In this document: positions 38,017 through 46,447 of the stretch, in pieces | Layout: every line of letters starts with the position of its first letter | Position numbering within the stretch: the first letter of the stretch is position 1 | DNA from: Xanthomonas melonis | GTDB taxonomy: Bacteria > Pseudomonadota > Gammaproteobacteria > Xanthomonadales > Xanthomonadaceae | Assembly: GCF_020783655.1 (NCBI RefSeq) | Contig: NZ_JAJGQH010000010.1 | Span: forward strand, 1 to 64,000 | DNA length: 64,000 nt | Direction: 5' to 3' | Made by a program: the position numbers and the translations under genes | The notes under the pieces: model-generated | Told to the model about the DNA's origin: nothing | Seen by the model: only the letters and a program-made list of their open reading frames with translations | Database searches by the model: none

Positions 38017-40314
38017 TCAGTCGGCCATCACCTTGTCCGGTGTCATCGGCGTGCTGCGGATGCGCTTGCCGGTAGCGTGGAAGATGGCGTTGCAGATCGC
38101 CGCCGACACGCCGACCTGCCCGATTTCGCCCACGCCCTTCGCGCCCAGGCTGCTGACCACGCGATCGTCTTCGTCGGCGAAGATCACCTCGATGTCATGA
38201 ATATCGGCATTGGCGCTGACGTGATACTGCGCCAGATCGTGATTCATGAAGCGGCCGAAACGATGGTCCGATTGGGTATGTTCGTGCAGCGCCTGGCCGA
38301 TGCCCCACACCACGCCGCCGATGATCTGGCTGCGCGCGGTGGTGGGGTTGAGGATGCGTCCGGCAGCGATGGCGCTGACCACGCGGGTGACCCGCACGGT
38401 GCCCAGGTCTTCGTCCACGCGCACTTCGACGAACACGGCCGCGTGCGTGGCGCGGGTGTACTTGCGTTGCTTGAGTACGTTGGGCAGCAGCAGGAACTTG
38501 TCTTCGATCTGCGCCAGGCCGGCGGCCTGCAGCAGCTGTGGCAACGCAATTGCGCTGCTGGCATCGGCCCGCAGGGCGATCGCACCGTTGGCGAACACCA
38601 CATCGTCCAGCCTGGTCCGCGCGAAGCGCGAATCGGGCAGGTTCTGGGCCAGCCGCAGCAGCCGCGTACGCAACTTGCCACAGACGCCATCCACGGCAGA
38701 CCCTATGGTACTCACGTGCGAGGAGCCGCCTTCGATAGGAGCCACCGGCAGAGTTGAATCGCCGAGCTGGAAGCTGACCTGTTCCAGCGGCAGGCCCAGC
38801 GCCTCGGCAGCGATCATCGTCATCACCGTATACGTGCCGGTGCCGATATCGCTGGCTGCGCTGCTCACCACCAGGCGCCCATCGGCATGCAGCACGGCAT
38901 GCGCGCGCGCGAACATCTGCATCGCATCCCACTGCCCGGTGGCCATGCCCCAACCCACCCATTCGCGCCCTTCCTTGCGCGCACGCGGCTGCAGGGGACG
39001 TTGCGACCAGCCGAAGCGTTCGGCGCCTTGGCGATAGCATTCGCGCAATGCCTTGCTGGAGAACGGTTTGCCATCGGCAGGATTGACCTCGGCGTAGTTC
39101 TTCAGTCGCAGCGCCAGCGGATCGATGCCGACTTCGTAGGACAGTTCGTCCATGGCCACTTCCAGCGCATGCATGCCGTGGGTAGCGCCGGGCGCGCGCA
39201 TGTCCATCGGGCTGTACTGGTCCAGGCTGACCAGGTTGTAGCCCAGGTGCACGTTGTCGCAGGCGTAGAGCTGCCCGCTCCAGTTGACCACCACTTCCAC
39301 GTAGTCTTCGATGCGCGAAGTTTCGGCGATGGCCTCATGCCAGATCGCACGCAGCGTGCCATCGCGGTCGGCACCGAGCTTGAGCCGCTGCACGGTCTCC
39401 GGGCGATGACCGAAGGTGAACATCTGCTGGCGCGTGAGCACCACCCGCACCGAGCGGTCCAGCAGGATGGAGGCCATCACCGCCAGCGGCAACTGGTATT
39501 GCGGGCGCAGCCCGGAGCCGAAGGCGCCACCCACGTACGGGTTGCGCACGGTCACCTTGCGCTTGCTCAGGCCGAACACGTGCGAGACATACCAGCGACT
39601 GTTCTGCGAGCCCTGGGTCTTGTCGTAGATGGTGAAATGGCCATCGGCCTCGCGGATCACGGTGGAGGCGAACAGTTCCATCGGATTGTGGTGCTCGACG
39701 CCGCTGTAGTAGTCCGCCTGCACCTGGCAGGCGGCATCGGCGAAGGCGGTGTCCGGCGTGCCCTTGTCCTTGGGCGGCGGCGTGAACCCGGCCCGCATGC
39801 CTTTGGGTTTGTGCGCACGGTCCAGATGGGTCATCAGGTTGGTGTGGTGCGGTTGCTGGGCGTATTCCACCTCCACCAGATGCGCGGCATGCCGCGCCGC
39901 CTCGAATGTCTCGGCCACCACCAGTGCGATGGGCTGGCCGCTGTAGAGAATGGTGTTGTCGTAGAGCGGGCGGAACGGCGAGCCGGGCGGCGCGGTCATG
40001 TCCTTGTAGAACAGGTCCATGCCGCGCATCCGCGGGCGGTTTTCGTGGGTGACGATCTCCAGCACACCCGGCACGGCGCGTGCCGCAGCCAGGTCGAAAG
40101 CGACAATGTGGCCTTTGGCAATGCTGCTGCTGACCACCACGCCATAGGCCAGGTCCGGCACCGGCCATTCGGCGGCGTAGCGTGCCTGGCCGGTGACCTT
40201 GGCGCGCCCGTCGATGCGGGCGACGCCGGTGCCGGTGGGGCGAAAACCGGTGCCGGGCTCGGCCACCGGTGGCGTCAGTTCGCTGCCGGGCAGCGCGTTG
40301 CTGCGTGCATTCAT
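38017..40314 (-). CDS. Molybdopterin-binding subunit of a xanthine dehydrogenase-family aldehyde oxidoreductase (PaoC-like)
   Basis: A 765-residue large subunit that binds the molybdenum cofactor and oxidises the substrate by hydroxylation. The start of the catalytic fold (TGQARYAAEWPVPDLAYGVVVSS), the cofactor-binding GAFGSGLRPQYQ, and the active-site Glu in GAKGVGEIGQVGV are present. It is the last gene of a three-gene operon; its ATG overlaps the preceding stop (ATGA). Similarity pattern and gene order match E. coli PaoABC, an aldehyde-detoxifying enzyme, but the substrate cannot be fixed from sequence. Confidence 0.88.
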   Translation of the reverse strand: MNARSNALPGSELTPPVAEPGTGFRPTGTGVARIDGRAKVTGQARYAAEWPVPDLAYGVVVSSSIAKGHIVAFDLAAARAVPGVLEIVTHENRPRMRGMDLFYKDMTAPPGSPFRPLYDNTILYSGQPIALVVAETFEAARHAAHLVEVEYAQQPHHTNLMTHLDRAHKPKGMRAGFTPPPKDKGTPDTAFADAACQVQADYYSGVEHHNPMELFASTVIREADGHFTIYDKTQGSQNSRWYVSHVFGLSKRKVTVRNPYVGGAFGSGLRPQYQLPLAVMASILLDRSVRVVLTRQQMFTFGHRPETVQRLKLGADRDGTLRAIWHEAIAETSRIEDYVEVVVNWSGQLYACDNVHLGYNLVSLDQYSPMDMRAPGATHGMHALEVAMDELSYEVGIDPLALRLKNYAEVNPADGKPFSSKALRECYRQGAERFGWSQRPLQPRARKEGREWVGWGMATGQWDAMQMFARAHAVLHADGRLVVSSAASDIGTGTYTVMTMIAAEALGLPLEQVSFQLGDSTLPVAPIEGGSSHVSTIGSAVDGVCGKLRTRLLRLAQNLPDSRFARTRLDDVVFANGAIALRADASSAIALPQLLQAAGLAQIEDKFLLLPNVLKQRKYTRATHAAVFVEVRVDEDLGTVRVTRVVSAIAAGRILNPTTARSQIIGGVVWGIGQALHEHTQSDHRFGRFMNHDLAQYHVSANADIHDIEVIFADEDDRVVSSLGAKGVGEIGQVGVSAAICNAIFHATGKRIRSTPMTPDKVMAD

Positions 40315-41375
40315 GGCGATTCCTCCAACGCGCTGGTGCGTCCGCGGTTGTCGACGGTGCCTTCGCGCGCCACTTCCAGCGCGCGCACGATGGTCCGGTG
40401 CGCCAGGCGCACCTTGAACGCATTCTCGCCTTGTGGCTGCGCGCCTTGCAGCAGCGCATCGGCCAATCGTCCGAAACTGTCGGCATCGGCGGGTCGTCCG
40501 ATCACCTGCTTCTCGGCCTCCGGCTGACGCCAGGGCTTGTGCGCCACCCCGCCCAGGGCCACGCGCACCGCACGGATGCTGCCGTCCTCGGCCAGGTCCA
40601 GCGCAGCGGCCACCGACACCAGTGCGAATGCGTACGACAGGCGCTCACGGATCTTGAGGTAGGCGCTATGCGCGACGAAGCGCTGTGCATCGGGTAAATC
40701 GATATGCACGATCAGCTCGTCCGGTTCCAGCGTGCTGTCCAGTTCGGGATGCTCGCCCGGCAGGCGATGGAAATCGGCGAATGCGATATCGCGTTCGCCG
40801 CGAGGGCCCTGCACGTGTACGACCGCGTCCAATGCCGCCAAAGCCACGCACATGTCCGAGGGGTGCGTCGCGATGCACTGTGCGCTGGCACCGAGAATGG
40901 CGTTGTACTTGGTCAGGCCGCCGATGGCCGAGCAGCCGCTGCCCGGCGTGTGCTTGTTGCACGCGGTGGCGCTGTCGTAGAAATACATGCAGCGCGTGCG
41001 TTGCAGCAGGTTGCCGCCATTGCTGGCCATGTTGCGGATCTGCGGCGAGGCACCCGCCAGGATGGCTGCGCTCAGTAATGGATAGCGCGCCTGCACGTCT
41101 GGGTGGTACGCAGTGTCGGCATTGCGCGCCAACGCGCCCAGCCGCATGCCTCCATCGGGCTGGACGCTGATGCTGTCCAGCGGCAGGTGATTGATGTCCA
41201 CCAGGCGGCTGGGCCGCATCAGCTGCAGCTTCATCAGGTCGGTGAGATTGGTGCCACCGGCGATCAGGCGAACCGGCGCTTCCGAGGGCACAGGATGCGG
41301 GTCTTCGCCGCGCGGGGCGATGGCGGCGAGCGCCGCGTCGATGCTGTCGGCGCGCACATAGCTGAGCGGAATCAT
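40311..41375 (-). CDS. FAD-binding subunit (PaoB-like)
   Basis: A 354-residue medium subunit carrying FAD (VRLIAGGTNLTDLMKLQLMRPSRLVDI; GASPQIRNMASNGGNLLQRTRC). A Cys-rich insertion (TRCMYFYDSATACNKHTPGSGCSA) corresponds to the additional [4Fe-4S] cluster region known in PaoB. It passes electrons between the iron-sulphur and molybdenum subunits. The start at 41375 overlaps the upstream stop (ATGA), though the frame opens 38 codons earlier. Confidence 0.87.
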   Translation of the reverse strand: MIPLSYVRADSIDAALAAIAPRGEDPHPVPSEAPVRLIAGGTNLTDLMKLQLMRPSRLVDINHLPLDSISVQPDGGMRLGALARNADTAYHPDVQARYPLLSAAILAGASPQIRNMASNGGNLLQRTRCMYFYDSATACNKHTPGSGCSAIGGLTKYNAILGASAQCIATHPSDMCVALAALDAVVHVQGPRGERDIAFADFHRLPGEHPELDSTLEPDELIVHIDLPDAQRFVAHSAYLKIRERLSYAFALVSVAAALDLAEDGSIRAVRVALGGVAHKPWRQPEAEKQVIGRPADADSFGRLADALLQGAQPQGENAFKVRLAHRTIVRALEVAREGTVDNRGRTSALEESP

Positions 41376-41947
41376 GCCGGCACCGTCCCGGGTTCCCAGG
41401 TCCTGGTTGCGCCGCTTTTCGCTTCGGCGGATGCGTCGAGCACGTCCATCACTGCGTCGGTGATCTGCGGATACGCGCCGCAGCGGCACAGGTTGCCGCT
41501 CATCAGCTCGCGGACCTGATCGCGATCGCGCGCTTTACCTTCGTTGATGAGGCCTGCTGCCGAGCACAGCTGGCCCGGCGTGCAGTAGCCGCATTGGAAG
41601 GCATCGCGTTCGATGAAGGCACGCTGCAAGGGATGCAGCTGCTCGCCATCGGCAAGGCCTTCAACGGTGGTGATGTCGGCGCCGTCCTGCATGACGGCCA
41701 GGGTCAGGCAGCTATTAATGCGGCGCCCATTCACCAGCACCGTGCAGGCGCCGCACTGGCCGTGGTCACAGCCTTTCTTGCTGCCGGTGAGATCCAGCCG
41801 ATCGCGCAACAGATCGAGCAGGCTCACCCAGGCTTCGAGCTGCAATTGGTAGGACTGGCCATTGATGCGCAGCTTGACCGGATAGGTCGGTGCGGACGTG
41901 GCAGTTGCCTGCGCCGTGTCGTGGGCGGTGGCGGGCGTGGCATTCAT
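41372..41947 (-). CDS. [2Fe-2S] subunit (PaoA-like), no Tat signal
   Basis: A 191-residue small subunit with a plant-type ferredoxin domain (CDHGQCGACTVLVNGRRINSC) and a second cluster domain (FQCGYCTPGQLCSAAG and GNLCRCGAYPQI). E. coli PaoA begins with a twin-arginine signal; this protein begins with a short Ala/Thr-rich stretch and no RR motif, so the complex is probably cytoplasmic. It is the first gene of the operon. No XdhC/PaoD-type cofactor insertase gene is found beside it. Confidence 0.88.
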   Translation of the reverse strand: MNATPATAHDTAQATATSAPTYPVKLRINGQSYQLQLEAWVSLLDLLRDRLDLTGSKKGCDHGQCGACTVLVNGRRINSCLTLAVMQDGADITTVEGLADGEQLHPLQRAFIERDAFQCGYCTPGQLCSAAGLINEGKARDRDQVRELMSGNLCRCGAYPQITDAVMDVLDASAEAKSGATRTWEPGTVPA

Positions 41948-42230
41948 GCGAACCCCGTGGCGATGGCTGAGGAGGGCCACCACCTTGAACGCGCCGCGGT
42001 CAACGCAGGGTGACCACGCAGCCATCGAACGGCGCCTGCGGCGCGCTGAGACGGACATCGTGCTGCGTCGTGGCGGTGGCACGGGTGTGCAGGTAGGTAT
42101 TGCGCGATTGCGTAACAGGTGGCCACGCGTCAGCTGAATTCGTCAGCGACACGGGCGCTTCAGCTGCCTGCGTCCCGTCTGTTGCGACACGCGGCCGCTA
42201 TTCTTGCGCCATCAGAACACGATGGCCGCC

Positions 42231-42572
42231 ATGAGCCGACCCGGCGTCAACATCGATCTTCCGTTGCATGGTGGACACGTGCTGCAGTGTCCGATGCTCG
42301 CACGCGTGCTCGACCACACCACAGGCGTGCTCGAGCAAGCAATGCGGCGTGCCCGGCTGGGCAATGCAGAGCGCCTGCAGGCGATTGCGTGGCCGGATGC
42401 GCAAGTGCGCCGGCTCGAAGCCACCGCTCACAGCCCTTCGGTGCAGGATTGCATCGCGCCGCAACGGCGCGATGCGTCGCGTTGTGGTGGGCGCAACGTG
42501 TCCGGCCGGAAACCGGCGTCGGCCATATCCGCAGCTGCGCCGCCAGTGCGCGTACGCGCAGATTGGCGATGA
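42231..42572 (+). CDS. Possible small protein upstream of the GIY-YIG gene
   Basis: A 113-codon frame (MSRPGVNIDLPLHGGHVLQC...) whose TGA overlaps the ATG of the next gene (ATGA at 42569-42572). The first two thirds have a reasonable GC-rich third-position pattern, but the end is Arg/Ala low-complexity. No domain is recognisable. The coupling argues for translation; the composition argues for chance. Confidence 0.25.
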   Translation: MSRPGVNIDLPLHGGHVLQCPMLARVLDHTTGVLEQAMRRARLGNAERLQAIAWPDAQVRRLEATAHSPSVQDCIAPQRRDASRCGGRNVSGRKPASAISAAAPPVRVRADWR

Positions 42573-43162
42573 GCGCGCGCGAGTGGGAAGGCACGAGAGT
42601 GGCGACCGATGGGCGTTGTTTCACCTACGTGTTCCCGTGCCGATGGGAAGACCATTGCAAGATCGGCTTTTCGCGCGATCCATTGGCACGCATCGGCAGC
42701 CTGCATCCTCGCTGGTTCGATTTCTTCGATCTCCAACGCGGTCTGCTGGTGGAAGCCGAGCGCGAGCGCGATGCGCGCGATCTGGAGCTGCAGCTACGTC
42801 GGCCCTTGCGTGCGCACAATGCACCTGCCCCGATGACGATCCGGGTCGCAGCCGGTGGGCAGACCGAGTGGTTCCGTGGCGTGAGCGAGGCGCTGGAACT
42901 GGCGGTAGCCGATCTGCGCATCCACGGCTATCGCGTCTTCGTGTTGCGCGACTGGTTGCACGCGGCAATGGCGCAACGCATCGACTGGTTGTACGACTGG
43001 TCCGCCGCGCAGCTGAGTCCGGACGAGCTGGAGGGCCTGATCGGGCCAACCCCGGCCCAACGCGCGTTGCGCGACGTGCTCGATGGCTACCGCGCCGTGG
43101 ATCTGCCGCTGCAGGCGCATCTGCCCGAGCGGATCTGGGTCTGGTATTGCGGCAACCGGTGA
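42569..43162 (+). CDS. GIY-YIG-like (T5orf172/MUG113-type) protein
   Basis: A 197-residue protein whose N-terminal part reads like a degenerate GIY-YIG nuclease core: CFTYVFPCRWEDHCKIGFSRDPLARIGSL, with a conserved Arg and a later Glu (LLVEAERERDARDLE). The C-terminal part (WLYDWSAAQLSPDELEGLIG) is unassigned. Such proteins can be DNA endonucleases, but catalytic activity cannot be assumed here. The ATG at 42569 is chosen; the frame is open much further upstream through non-coding-like sequence. Confidence 0.6.
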   Translation: MSAREWEGTRVATDGRCFTYVFPCRWEDHCKIGFSRDPLARIGSLHPRWFDFFDLQRGLLVEAERERDARDLELQLRRPLRAHNAPAPMTIRVAAGGQTEWFRGVSEALELAVADLRIHGYRVFVLRDWLHAAMAQRIDWLYDWSAAQLSPDELEGLIGPTPAQRALRDVLDGYRAVDLPLQAHLPERIWVWYCGNR

Positions 43163-43226
43163 GCGCATTGCCAGTGCCTTGACGCCAGCCGGCACAGCAT
43201 CGCGGCAGTTCCCGAGGAGGTGCCCC

Positions 43227-43568
43227 ATGCAGACCGCACAACTGACATTGACCGAGGCCTTCAAGGTGTTGTTCTCGCTGCATCAGGTGCAGGCCGCCGA
43301 GATGGTGATCGCACCGGGCGAGGGCGAAGGCGGGCCCGACAATCGCCATCGCGGTGCCGACCAGTGGTTGTACGTCGTCGATGGCGACGGCACGGCCATC
43401 GTCGATGGGCAATCGCACCCGTTGCAGGGTGGAAGCCTGCTCGCCATCGAACGCGGCCAGGCGCATGAAATCCGCAACACCGGAACGCGGCCTCTGAAGA
43501 CCGTCAACTTCTATCACCCACCGGCCTACGATGCGCAAGGCGAGCCGTTGCCGGCCGGGGAGGGCTAG
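43227..43568 (+). CDS. Cupin-domain protein
   Basis: A 113-residue single cupin barrel: motif 1 is DNRHRGADQWLYVVDGDG and motif 2 is PLQGGSLLAIERGQAHEIRNTG. The histidines could bind a metal, as in small isomerases and dioxygenases. A strong GAGGAGG lies six bases before the ATG. Substrate unknown. Confidence 0.82.
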   Translation: MQTAQLTLTEAFKVLFSLHQVQAAEMVIAPGEGEGGPDNRHRGADQWLYVVDGDGTAIVDGQSHPLQGGSLLAIERGQAHEIRNTGTRPLKTVNFYHPPAYDAQGEPLPAGEG

Positions 43569-43749
43569 TGTGATCGTGGTGCCATTACGTATGTATCTGC
43601 CGAATACGCCAATGCGATCGATGGCTGCGCAAGCGCAAGCGCAGGTGAAGACGCCAGGCATGCTTCAACGCAAAGTAAGCATCGCGCCGACTGTGTATTG
43701 ACGCAGCGTTTGATACACCGAGTTGCCATCCATCGCCTGGGATAGTGTC

Positions 43750-44253
43750 ATGCCTCAGACCAAGACACGCCGCGCTGCCGCCAAGGACAAGCGCGAAGGA
43801 AAGTCGGCCAGTACCCAGGCCGGCGAATATGTGAAAGAAGAGATCGACCAGGTGCGCAAGGGTGCGCACGGAGTGAAAAACACCAAGCAGGCCATCGCGA
43901 TCGGCTTGTCCAAGGCGCGCCGCGACGGCGTGGATGTTGCGCCATCCCGTTCTGCATCCAAGGCCACCAGGGAAAAAGCTGCGCAGGACAAGGCCGCTGC
44001 GACCTCCAAAAAACCGGTGTCGCGCACACGCTCGGCCGGCGCAAAGAAGGCTTTGAAGACCGCCAGCAAGCACACCACCGCCAAGAAGACGGTGGGTAAA
44101 AAGGCGTTGTCCACCCAGACTGCGCGTGCCGCAAAAAAGCGCACGGCCAGTGATCGCTCGACAGCAGCGAAGAAGGCAGCGAAGACCAAGGGCCCGGCCG
44201 TGCGCAAGGCGGCCGCGAAGAAGGCGGCTGCGACGCGCAAGCGTGCCCAGTAA
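43750..44253 (+). CDS. DUF6496-type N-terminus with histone H1-like tail
   Basis: A 167-residue, strongly basic protein. Residues ~15-65 (STQAGEYVKEEIDQVRKGAHGVKNTKQAIAIGLSKARR) match a small domain widespread in proteobacteria (DUF6496). The rest is Lys/Ala/Thr-rich (AKKAAKTKGPAVRKAAAKKAAATRKRA), like bacterial histone H1 mimics, and probably binds DNA non-specifically. The ATG at 43750 begins the basic MPQTKTRR stretch. Confidence 0.75.
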   Translation: MPQTKTRRAAAKDKREGKSASTQAGEYVKEEIDQVRKGAHGVKNTKQAIAIGLSKARRDGVDVAPSRSASKATREKAAQDKAAATSKKPVSRTRSAGAKKALKTASKHTTAKKTVGKKALSTQTARAAKKRTASDRSTAAKKAAKTKGPAVRKAAAKKAAATRKRAQ

Positions 44254-44287
44254 GAGCGCCAGGTCATGCGGCAACCGCAACATAACC

Positions 44288-44311
44288 GGCTACGGCTACG
44301 GCTACGGCTGC
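44288..44311. repeat. Hexanucleotide tandem repeat
   Basis: GGCTAC occurs three times in a row followed by GGCTGC, 35 bases after the H1-like gene. Short arrays of this type vary in copy number between strains. Confidence 0.6.
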
Positions 44312-44374
44312 GTGGATCCAATACTTGCGCATTGCATGCCCTGGCACAGGCGTGTCGCTGCTACAAGCATGCTG

Positions 44375-44812
44375 TCAGCCGTAAGGGTCTCGCGGCTCGT
44401 GGACATGCGCGTCCGCGCGCAAGCGCACGCGCGGCCGCAGCCACTGCACAAATGTTGCTTCGGTCCACGCGCCATCGGCCAGGCCCATCATGGCAACGTA
44501 CTTCTCTTCCTGCGAAGCGATGAGCTCGGCACCGTTGAGCAGCAGAAAAACCCGGTAGCACACATGTGCAGTCCGTTTGTTGCCATCCACAAACGGGTGG
44601 TTGCGCGCGAGTCCGTAGGCCAGGCTGGCCGCCAGTTCCACTAGGTCGGGCGGAGGATTGCCGTAGGAAAACAGCTGTTGCGGGCGTGCGAGTGCCGAGT
44701 CCAATAGCGCCTCGTCACGTATCCCGCTTGCGCCGCCGTGCTCGCTCAATTGACGTTCGTGAATCGCCGATGCCAGCGCGCGCGTGATCCACACCAACAT
44801 GCGCGTGTTCAC
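44375..44812 (-). CDS. doc: Doc-type Fic toxin
   Basis: A 145-residue death-on-curing protein. The Fic/Doc active motif HPFVDGNKRTA is at 72-82. Doc proteins phosphorylate elongation factor Tu and arrest translation. It starts with GTG at 44812, whose GTGA overlaps the stop of the antitoxin gene; an ATG four codons later is possible. The upstream partner is AbrB-like and not the classical Phd type. Toxin activity is inferred from the intact motif. Confidence 0.87.
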   Translation of the reverse strand: MNTRMLVWITRALASAIHERQLSEHGGASGIRDEALLDSALARPQQLFSYGNPPPDLVELAASLAYGLARNHPFVDGNKRTAHVCYRVFLLLNGAELIASQEEKYVAMMGLADGAWTEATFVQWLRPRVRLRADAHVHEPRDPYG

Positions 44813-45030
44813 TTGGCCAGCTTGTTCAGCACTTGGCGGTCCTCGCGCATCACTTGCTCGGCCACATCCATCTGTGCCGCCAGCGTCGGGTCGAAGGCAG
44901 TCAGCTTGATGCCGTCTGGCGTCTCCAGTGCATAGAGTTCATCGCCCTTGCCGAGTCGCAGGCGGGCAAGCAGTTCCTTGGGCAGGATGACCCCCGAGGA
45001 ATTGCCGATGGCGGTGATCTTGAGTTTCAT
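44809..45030 (-). CDS. AbrB/MazE-type antitoxin
   Basis: A 73-residue protein with a swapped-hairpin AbrB DNA-binding fold (MKLKITAIGNSSGVILPKELLARLRLGKGDEL) and a short C-terminal tail (MDVAEQVMREDRQVLNKLAK) that would wrap the toxin. It precedes doc with a 4-base overlap, the usual antitoxin-first order, and likely represses its own operon. ATG 45030 gives the family N-terminus. Confidence 0.85.
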   Translation of the reverse strand: MKLKITAIGNSSGVILPKELLARLRLGKGDELYALETPDGIKLTAFDPTLAAQMDVAEQVMREDRQVLNKLAK

Positions 45031-45137
45031 GGCGGCATCTCGCGTTAGTACTTGAGTTATAACTTGTGCCTCGGCCAGTCGCAAGTGGCGTACTGAAGCG
45101 GCTCAGCAAGCCGGTCTCGCCTGCTGCGATCGATGGG

Positions 45138-45151
45138 TGTACAAATGTACA
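45138..45151. promoter_or_regulatory. LexA2 operator
   Basis: TGTACAAATGTACA, extended to GTGTACAAATGTACAC (45137-45152), is a near-perfect palindrome 30 bases upstream of the lexA start. I recall this exact motif as the binding site of the second Xanthomonas LexA, distinct from the classical SOS box. It lies in the gap shared with the divergent antitoxin-doc operon. Confidence 0.88.
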
Positions 45152-45180
45152 CCTTGTCCCGTCCAGCTGCCGAACCTCCG

Positions 45181-45786
45181 ATGCCATCGCTTCCCCCCCA
45201 ACGTGCCGCCGTGCTGGCCTTCCTGCAGGAGCAGGCCATGGCAGGGGTCTTTCCCAGCCTGGCCGAAATCGCGCAGGCCTTCGGGTTTGCCTCGCGCACT
45301 GCGGCGCAAAAGCATGTGCAGGCGCTGGCCGAGGCCGGCTTGATCGAGCTGCTGCCCAATCAGAAGCGCGGCATCCGCATGCCGGGCGGTCGTCACCGCG
45401 ATGCCTTGCTGGCGTTGCCGGTGCTGGGGCGGGTGGCGGCCGGCGTGCCGATCGGGGCGGATATCGGCCTGGACCGGCAACTGTGGCTGGACCGCGCGCT
45501 GTTTTCGCTGCGCCCGGATTACCTGCTCAAGGTGCAGGGCGACTCGATGATCGACGACGGCATCCTGGATGGCGATCTGGTCGGCGTGCATCGCAGCAAC
45601 GAGGCGCGTGATGGCCAGATCGTGGTGGCGCGGGTGGATGGCGAAATCACCATCAAGCGGCTGGAGCGCGGTGCCGACTCCATTCGCCTGCTGCCGCGCA
45701 ACCGCGCGCATGCGCCGATCGTGGTGGCCGCCGATGCCGACTTCGCGATCGAAGGGCTGTACTGCGGCCTGATCCGGCAGGGCTGA
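45181..45786 (+). CDS. lexA2: LexA2-type SOS repressor
   Basis: A 201-residue self-cleaving repressor. The winged helix-turn-helix (about 25-65, PSLAEIAQAFGFASRTAAQKHVQALAEAGLIE) is followed by the cleavage site A87-G88 (RVAAGVP) and the Ser-Lys dyad S122 (GDSMIDDG) and K159 (EITIKR). RecA-stimulated cleavage would derepress the operon. ATG 45181 gives the normal LexA length and places the operator upstream of the gene; the frame also opens at 45133 and 45145, but those starts would put the operator inside the coding sequence. It heads the imuA-imuB-dnaE2 cassette. Confidence 0.9.
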   Translation: MPSLPPQRAAVLAFLQEQAMAGVFPSLAEIAQAFGFASRTAAQKHVQALAEAGLIELLPNQKRGIRMPGGRHRDALLALPVLGRVAAGVPIGADIGLDRQLWLDRALFSLRPDYLLKVQGDSMIDDGILDGDLVGVHRSNEARDGQIVVARVDGEITIKRLERGADSIRLLPRNRAHAPIVVAADADFAIEGLYCGLIRQG

Positions 45787-45787
45787 G

Positions 45788-46438
45788 ATGAGCGAGCCGG
45801 TGCAATTGCGACAGCACGGCAATGCAGCAGTGGCCATGCCGCTGGACGCATTGCTGGCCGCGCGCACGGTGTGGCGGGCCGGCCACGGCACGGCCACCGT
45901 CAGCGGCGGTGAAACCACCGGGCACGCCGCGCTGGATGCGGTGCTGCCCGATGGCGGCTGGCCGCGGCGTGCGCTCACCGAGCTGTTGTTGCCGGCCCAT
46001 GGCGTGGGCGAGATCGGCTTGCTGCTGCCCACGCTGGCACGCATGACCGGCGCCGGCAGCCGGGTGGTGCTGGTGGCGCCGCCGTTCATTCCGTATGCGC
46101 CGGCCTGGCAGGCGGGCGGGGTGGTGCTGGAACAGCTGGAGGTGGTGCAGGCCGAGCCGCGGCAAGCGCTGTGGGCCTTCGAACAATGCCTGCGCAGCGG
46201 CGCCTGTGCGGCGGTGCTGGGCTGGCCGCAGACTGGCGATGCACGCGCGCTGCGGCGCCTGCAGGTGGCGGCCGACAGCGGCAATTGCTGCGCATTCGCG
46301 CTGCGCGACCGGCGCCATGCGGTCAATGCCTCGCCGGCGGCGCTGCGGCTGGAATTCCTGCCCGAGCGCGAGGCCTGGCAGGTACGCAAGTGCCGCGGCG
46401 GGCAGGTGCCGTCGCAGCCGCTGCGGCTGGCGCATTGA
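45788..46438 (+). CDS. imuA: ImuA, mutasome accessory protein
   Basis: A 216-residue RecA/SulA-like protein (TELLLPAHGVGEIGLLLPTLARMTGAGSRVVLVAPPFIPYAPAW) that works with ImuB and DnaE2 in damage-induced mutagenesis. The Walker A region is degenerate. It starts one base after the lexA stop codon, so all genes share a transcript. Confidence 0.9.
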   Translation: MSEPVQLRQHGNAAVAMPLDALLAARTVWRAGHGTATVSGGETTGHAALDAVLPDGGWPRRALTELLLPAHGVGEIGLLLPTLARMTGAGSRVVLVAPPFIPYAPAWQAGGVVLEQLEVVQAEPRQALWAFEQCLRSGACAAVLGWPQTGDARALRRLQVAADSGNCCAFALRDRRHAVNASPAALRLEFLPEREAWQVRKCRGGQVPSQPLRLAH

Positions 46439-46447
46439 GGCGCGCGC

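Noticed and set aside
38887..40527. Long plus-strand frame opposite the molybdenum subunit
   Set aside because: Shadow of the conserved minus-strand PaoC-like gene; the sequence is His/Arg-rich and has no domain.
45133..45180. Longer LexA start at ATG 45133 or 45145
   Set aside because: It would place the operator palindrome inside the coding sequence and add an N-terminus not found in LexA proteins.
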